From Phocoena phocoena (Eukaryota > Chordata > Mammalia > Artiodactyla > Phocoenidae), in the NCBI RefSeq assembly GCF_963924675.1, contig NC_089232.1:36227312-36291311 (forward strand): a stretch of 64,000 nucleotides of DNA, read 5' to 3'. The position numbers and the translations under genes are program-made. Below, piece by piece: positions 62,832 to 64,000 of this stretch (its first letter is position 1; every line of letters begins with the position of its first letter). The notes under the pieces were generated by a model. It was not told the origin of the DNA, searched no databases, and worked only from the letters and a program-made list of their open reading frames with translations.

Positions 62832-63160
62832 GGTTTTTTTAAAAATAAATTTATTGATTTATTATTTTTATTTTTGGCTGCATTGGGTCTTCGTTGCTGT
62901 GCATGGGCTTTCTCTAGTTGCAGCGAGCTGGGGCTACTCTTCGTTGCAGCGCACAGGCTTCTCATTGTGGTGGCTTCTCTTGTTGTGGAGCATGGGCTCC
63001 AGGCGCACAGGCTTCAGTAGTTGCAGCATGTGGGCTCACTAGTTGTGGTTCACGGGCTTAGTTGCTCCACAGCATGTGGGATCTTCCCGGACCAGGGCTC
63101 GAACCTGTGTCCCCTGCGTTGGCAGGCGGATTCTTAAACACTGCGCCACCAGGGAAGCCC
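62832..63160 (-). mobile_element. Long tRNA-derived SINE (CHR-related, long form)
   Basis: Antisense: AAATAAATTTATTGATTTAT tail, TTTTTGGCTGCATTGGGTCT, then GCGCCACCAGGGAAGCCC. TSD CACATTCTG at 62823-62831 and 63161-63169. Confidence 0.92.
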
Positions 63161-63440
63161 CACATTCTGTTTTGTGTTTGACTGCTTTGGTTCAACCGAA
63201 CACCTATGAGATTCACCCATGCTGATGAGTGTATCCATTGTTCATTCTTTTCCATCATTGTGCAGTATTCCTCTACATGAATAGACCACTATTTCATTAT
63301 CTATTTTCCTACTGATGGATGTTTGGGATGTTTCTACTTTTTGGTTATTATGAATATAGCTATTGTAAATATTCTTATACATGTCTCTAGATGAACGTGT
63401 GCATTTGTTTCTCTGGGATTTATATTCAAGCATGTTTACT
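63161..63440 (-). repeat. Old L1 (L1M-type), antisense, part 2
   Basis: GAGATTCACCCATGCTGATG, ATCATTGTGCAGTATTCCTC and CTACTGATGGATGTTTGGGA continue the L1 interrupted at 62215. Confidence 0.82.
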
Positions 63441-63932
63441 TTTTTTTTCACCTGTAATTTAATTCATTCAACACTTATTTACACTAAGCCCTTCTGGTTG
63501 CAGTTTTAAAAATCATGACTTAGGATCAGGCTGGAGGATTAAAGAGGGGTTGACTTTTGATGCGACAGTTATGATTCACCTCCTCCCCCCTTGCCAAGAG
63601 CGGTGATGATTTGATCCCTATTTTATGGAAGCTTTCCTGATGATTCCTCCCCCCTCCACCTTTTCTTTCAGCAACCAATAAAATGTAAAACAGCAACCAC
63701 CCACCCTAACCTTGAGACACTGCATTGTGGTTGCTAATCTGGTTTCAGTGGGATACAGGTCTCCAATACTCAGGGACACCACTTTTTGTGCTTTTCTCTG
63801 TGCATGGTTTTCAGCCTTAGATTCTTAGACAACAGAGGACCCCTATAGAAGCATGTGGTATCCTCCAAGGGGCTAGAGCCTAACTCTGTAACCTTCGGAG
63901 GACTGCCAGAGTCAGGCCCCACTCTCTGAGGA

Positions 63933-63937
<5 letters not shown>
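63441..63937. other. Intergenic, no gene recognised
   Basis: Only an AATTCATTCAACACTTATTT L2-like trace at about 63459-63480. Confidence 0.5.
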
Positions 63938-63971
<34 letters not shown>

Positions 63972-64000
63972 TGGTACGCGGGCCTCTCACTGTTGTGGCC
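63938..64000 (-). mobile_element. CHR-type SINE, cut by the window end
   Basis: A poly(T) run of about 33, then GTGGTACGCGGGCCTCTCACTG, the reversed 3' part of the family. Confidence 0.93.

Overview
This is nuclear DNA from a mammal, very probably a cetacean. It is mostly AT-rich intergenic sequence carrying MIR, L2, MLT1-type LTRs and old L1s, as in any placental mammal. On top of these lie several near-intact tRNA-derived SINEs of the CHR type, known from whales, dolphins and hippopotamus, four of them with exact target-site duplications (TSDs). The species cannot be fixed from the sequence.

I can support only one protein-coding gene. It is LGALSL (galectin-related protein), on the minus strand with five coding exons between 26407 and 30346. 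Joined at canonical GT/AG sites, the exons give an uninterrupted 172-residue protein ending in Lys-Leu-Gly. Exon 1 sits in a CpG island at about 29800-30950, which holds the promoter. A roughly 2.9 kb 3' UTR free of recognisable repeats runs to an AATAAA signal at 23477-23482.

The left flank (1-23.4 kb) and right flank (31-64 kb) contain no other gene that I recognise. They hold MIR and L2 fragments, MLT1-like LTRs, MER5A/MER20-type DNA transposon relics, old L1 pieces, two younger lineage-specific L1 insertions (one with a 5' inversion), about ten CHR-type or related SINEs, and several microsatellites. Of the open reading frames longer than 100 codons I examined, those outside LGALSL fall in repeats, in the CpG island, or in sequence with no recognisable protein similarity.

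Nothing here looks like a new multi-gene system. The points most worth a second look are the galectin fold that has lost its sugar-binding residues, the twin-primed L1 at 9.4-10.75 kb, a near-perfect 21-bp hairpin at 34.2 kb, the L1/LTR/SINE nest at 61.9-63.4 kb, and the clean SINE insertions usable as phylogenetic markers. Repeat family names come from memory of consensus sequences, not from a database search, so their subfamilies and edges are approximate.
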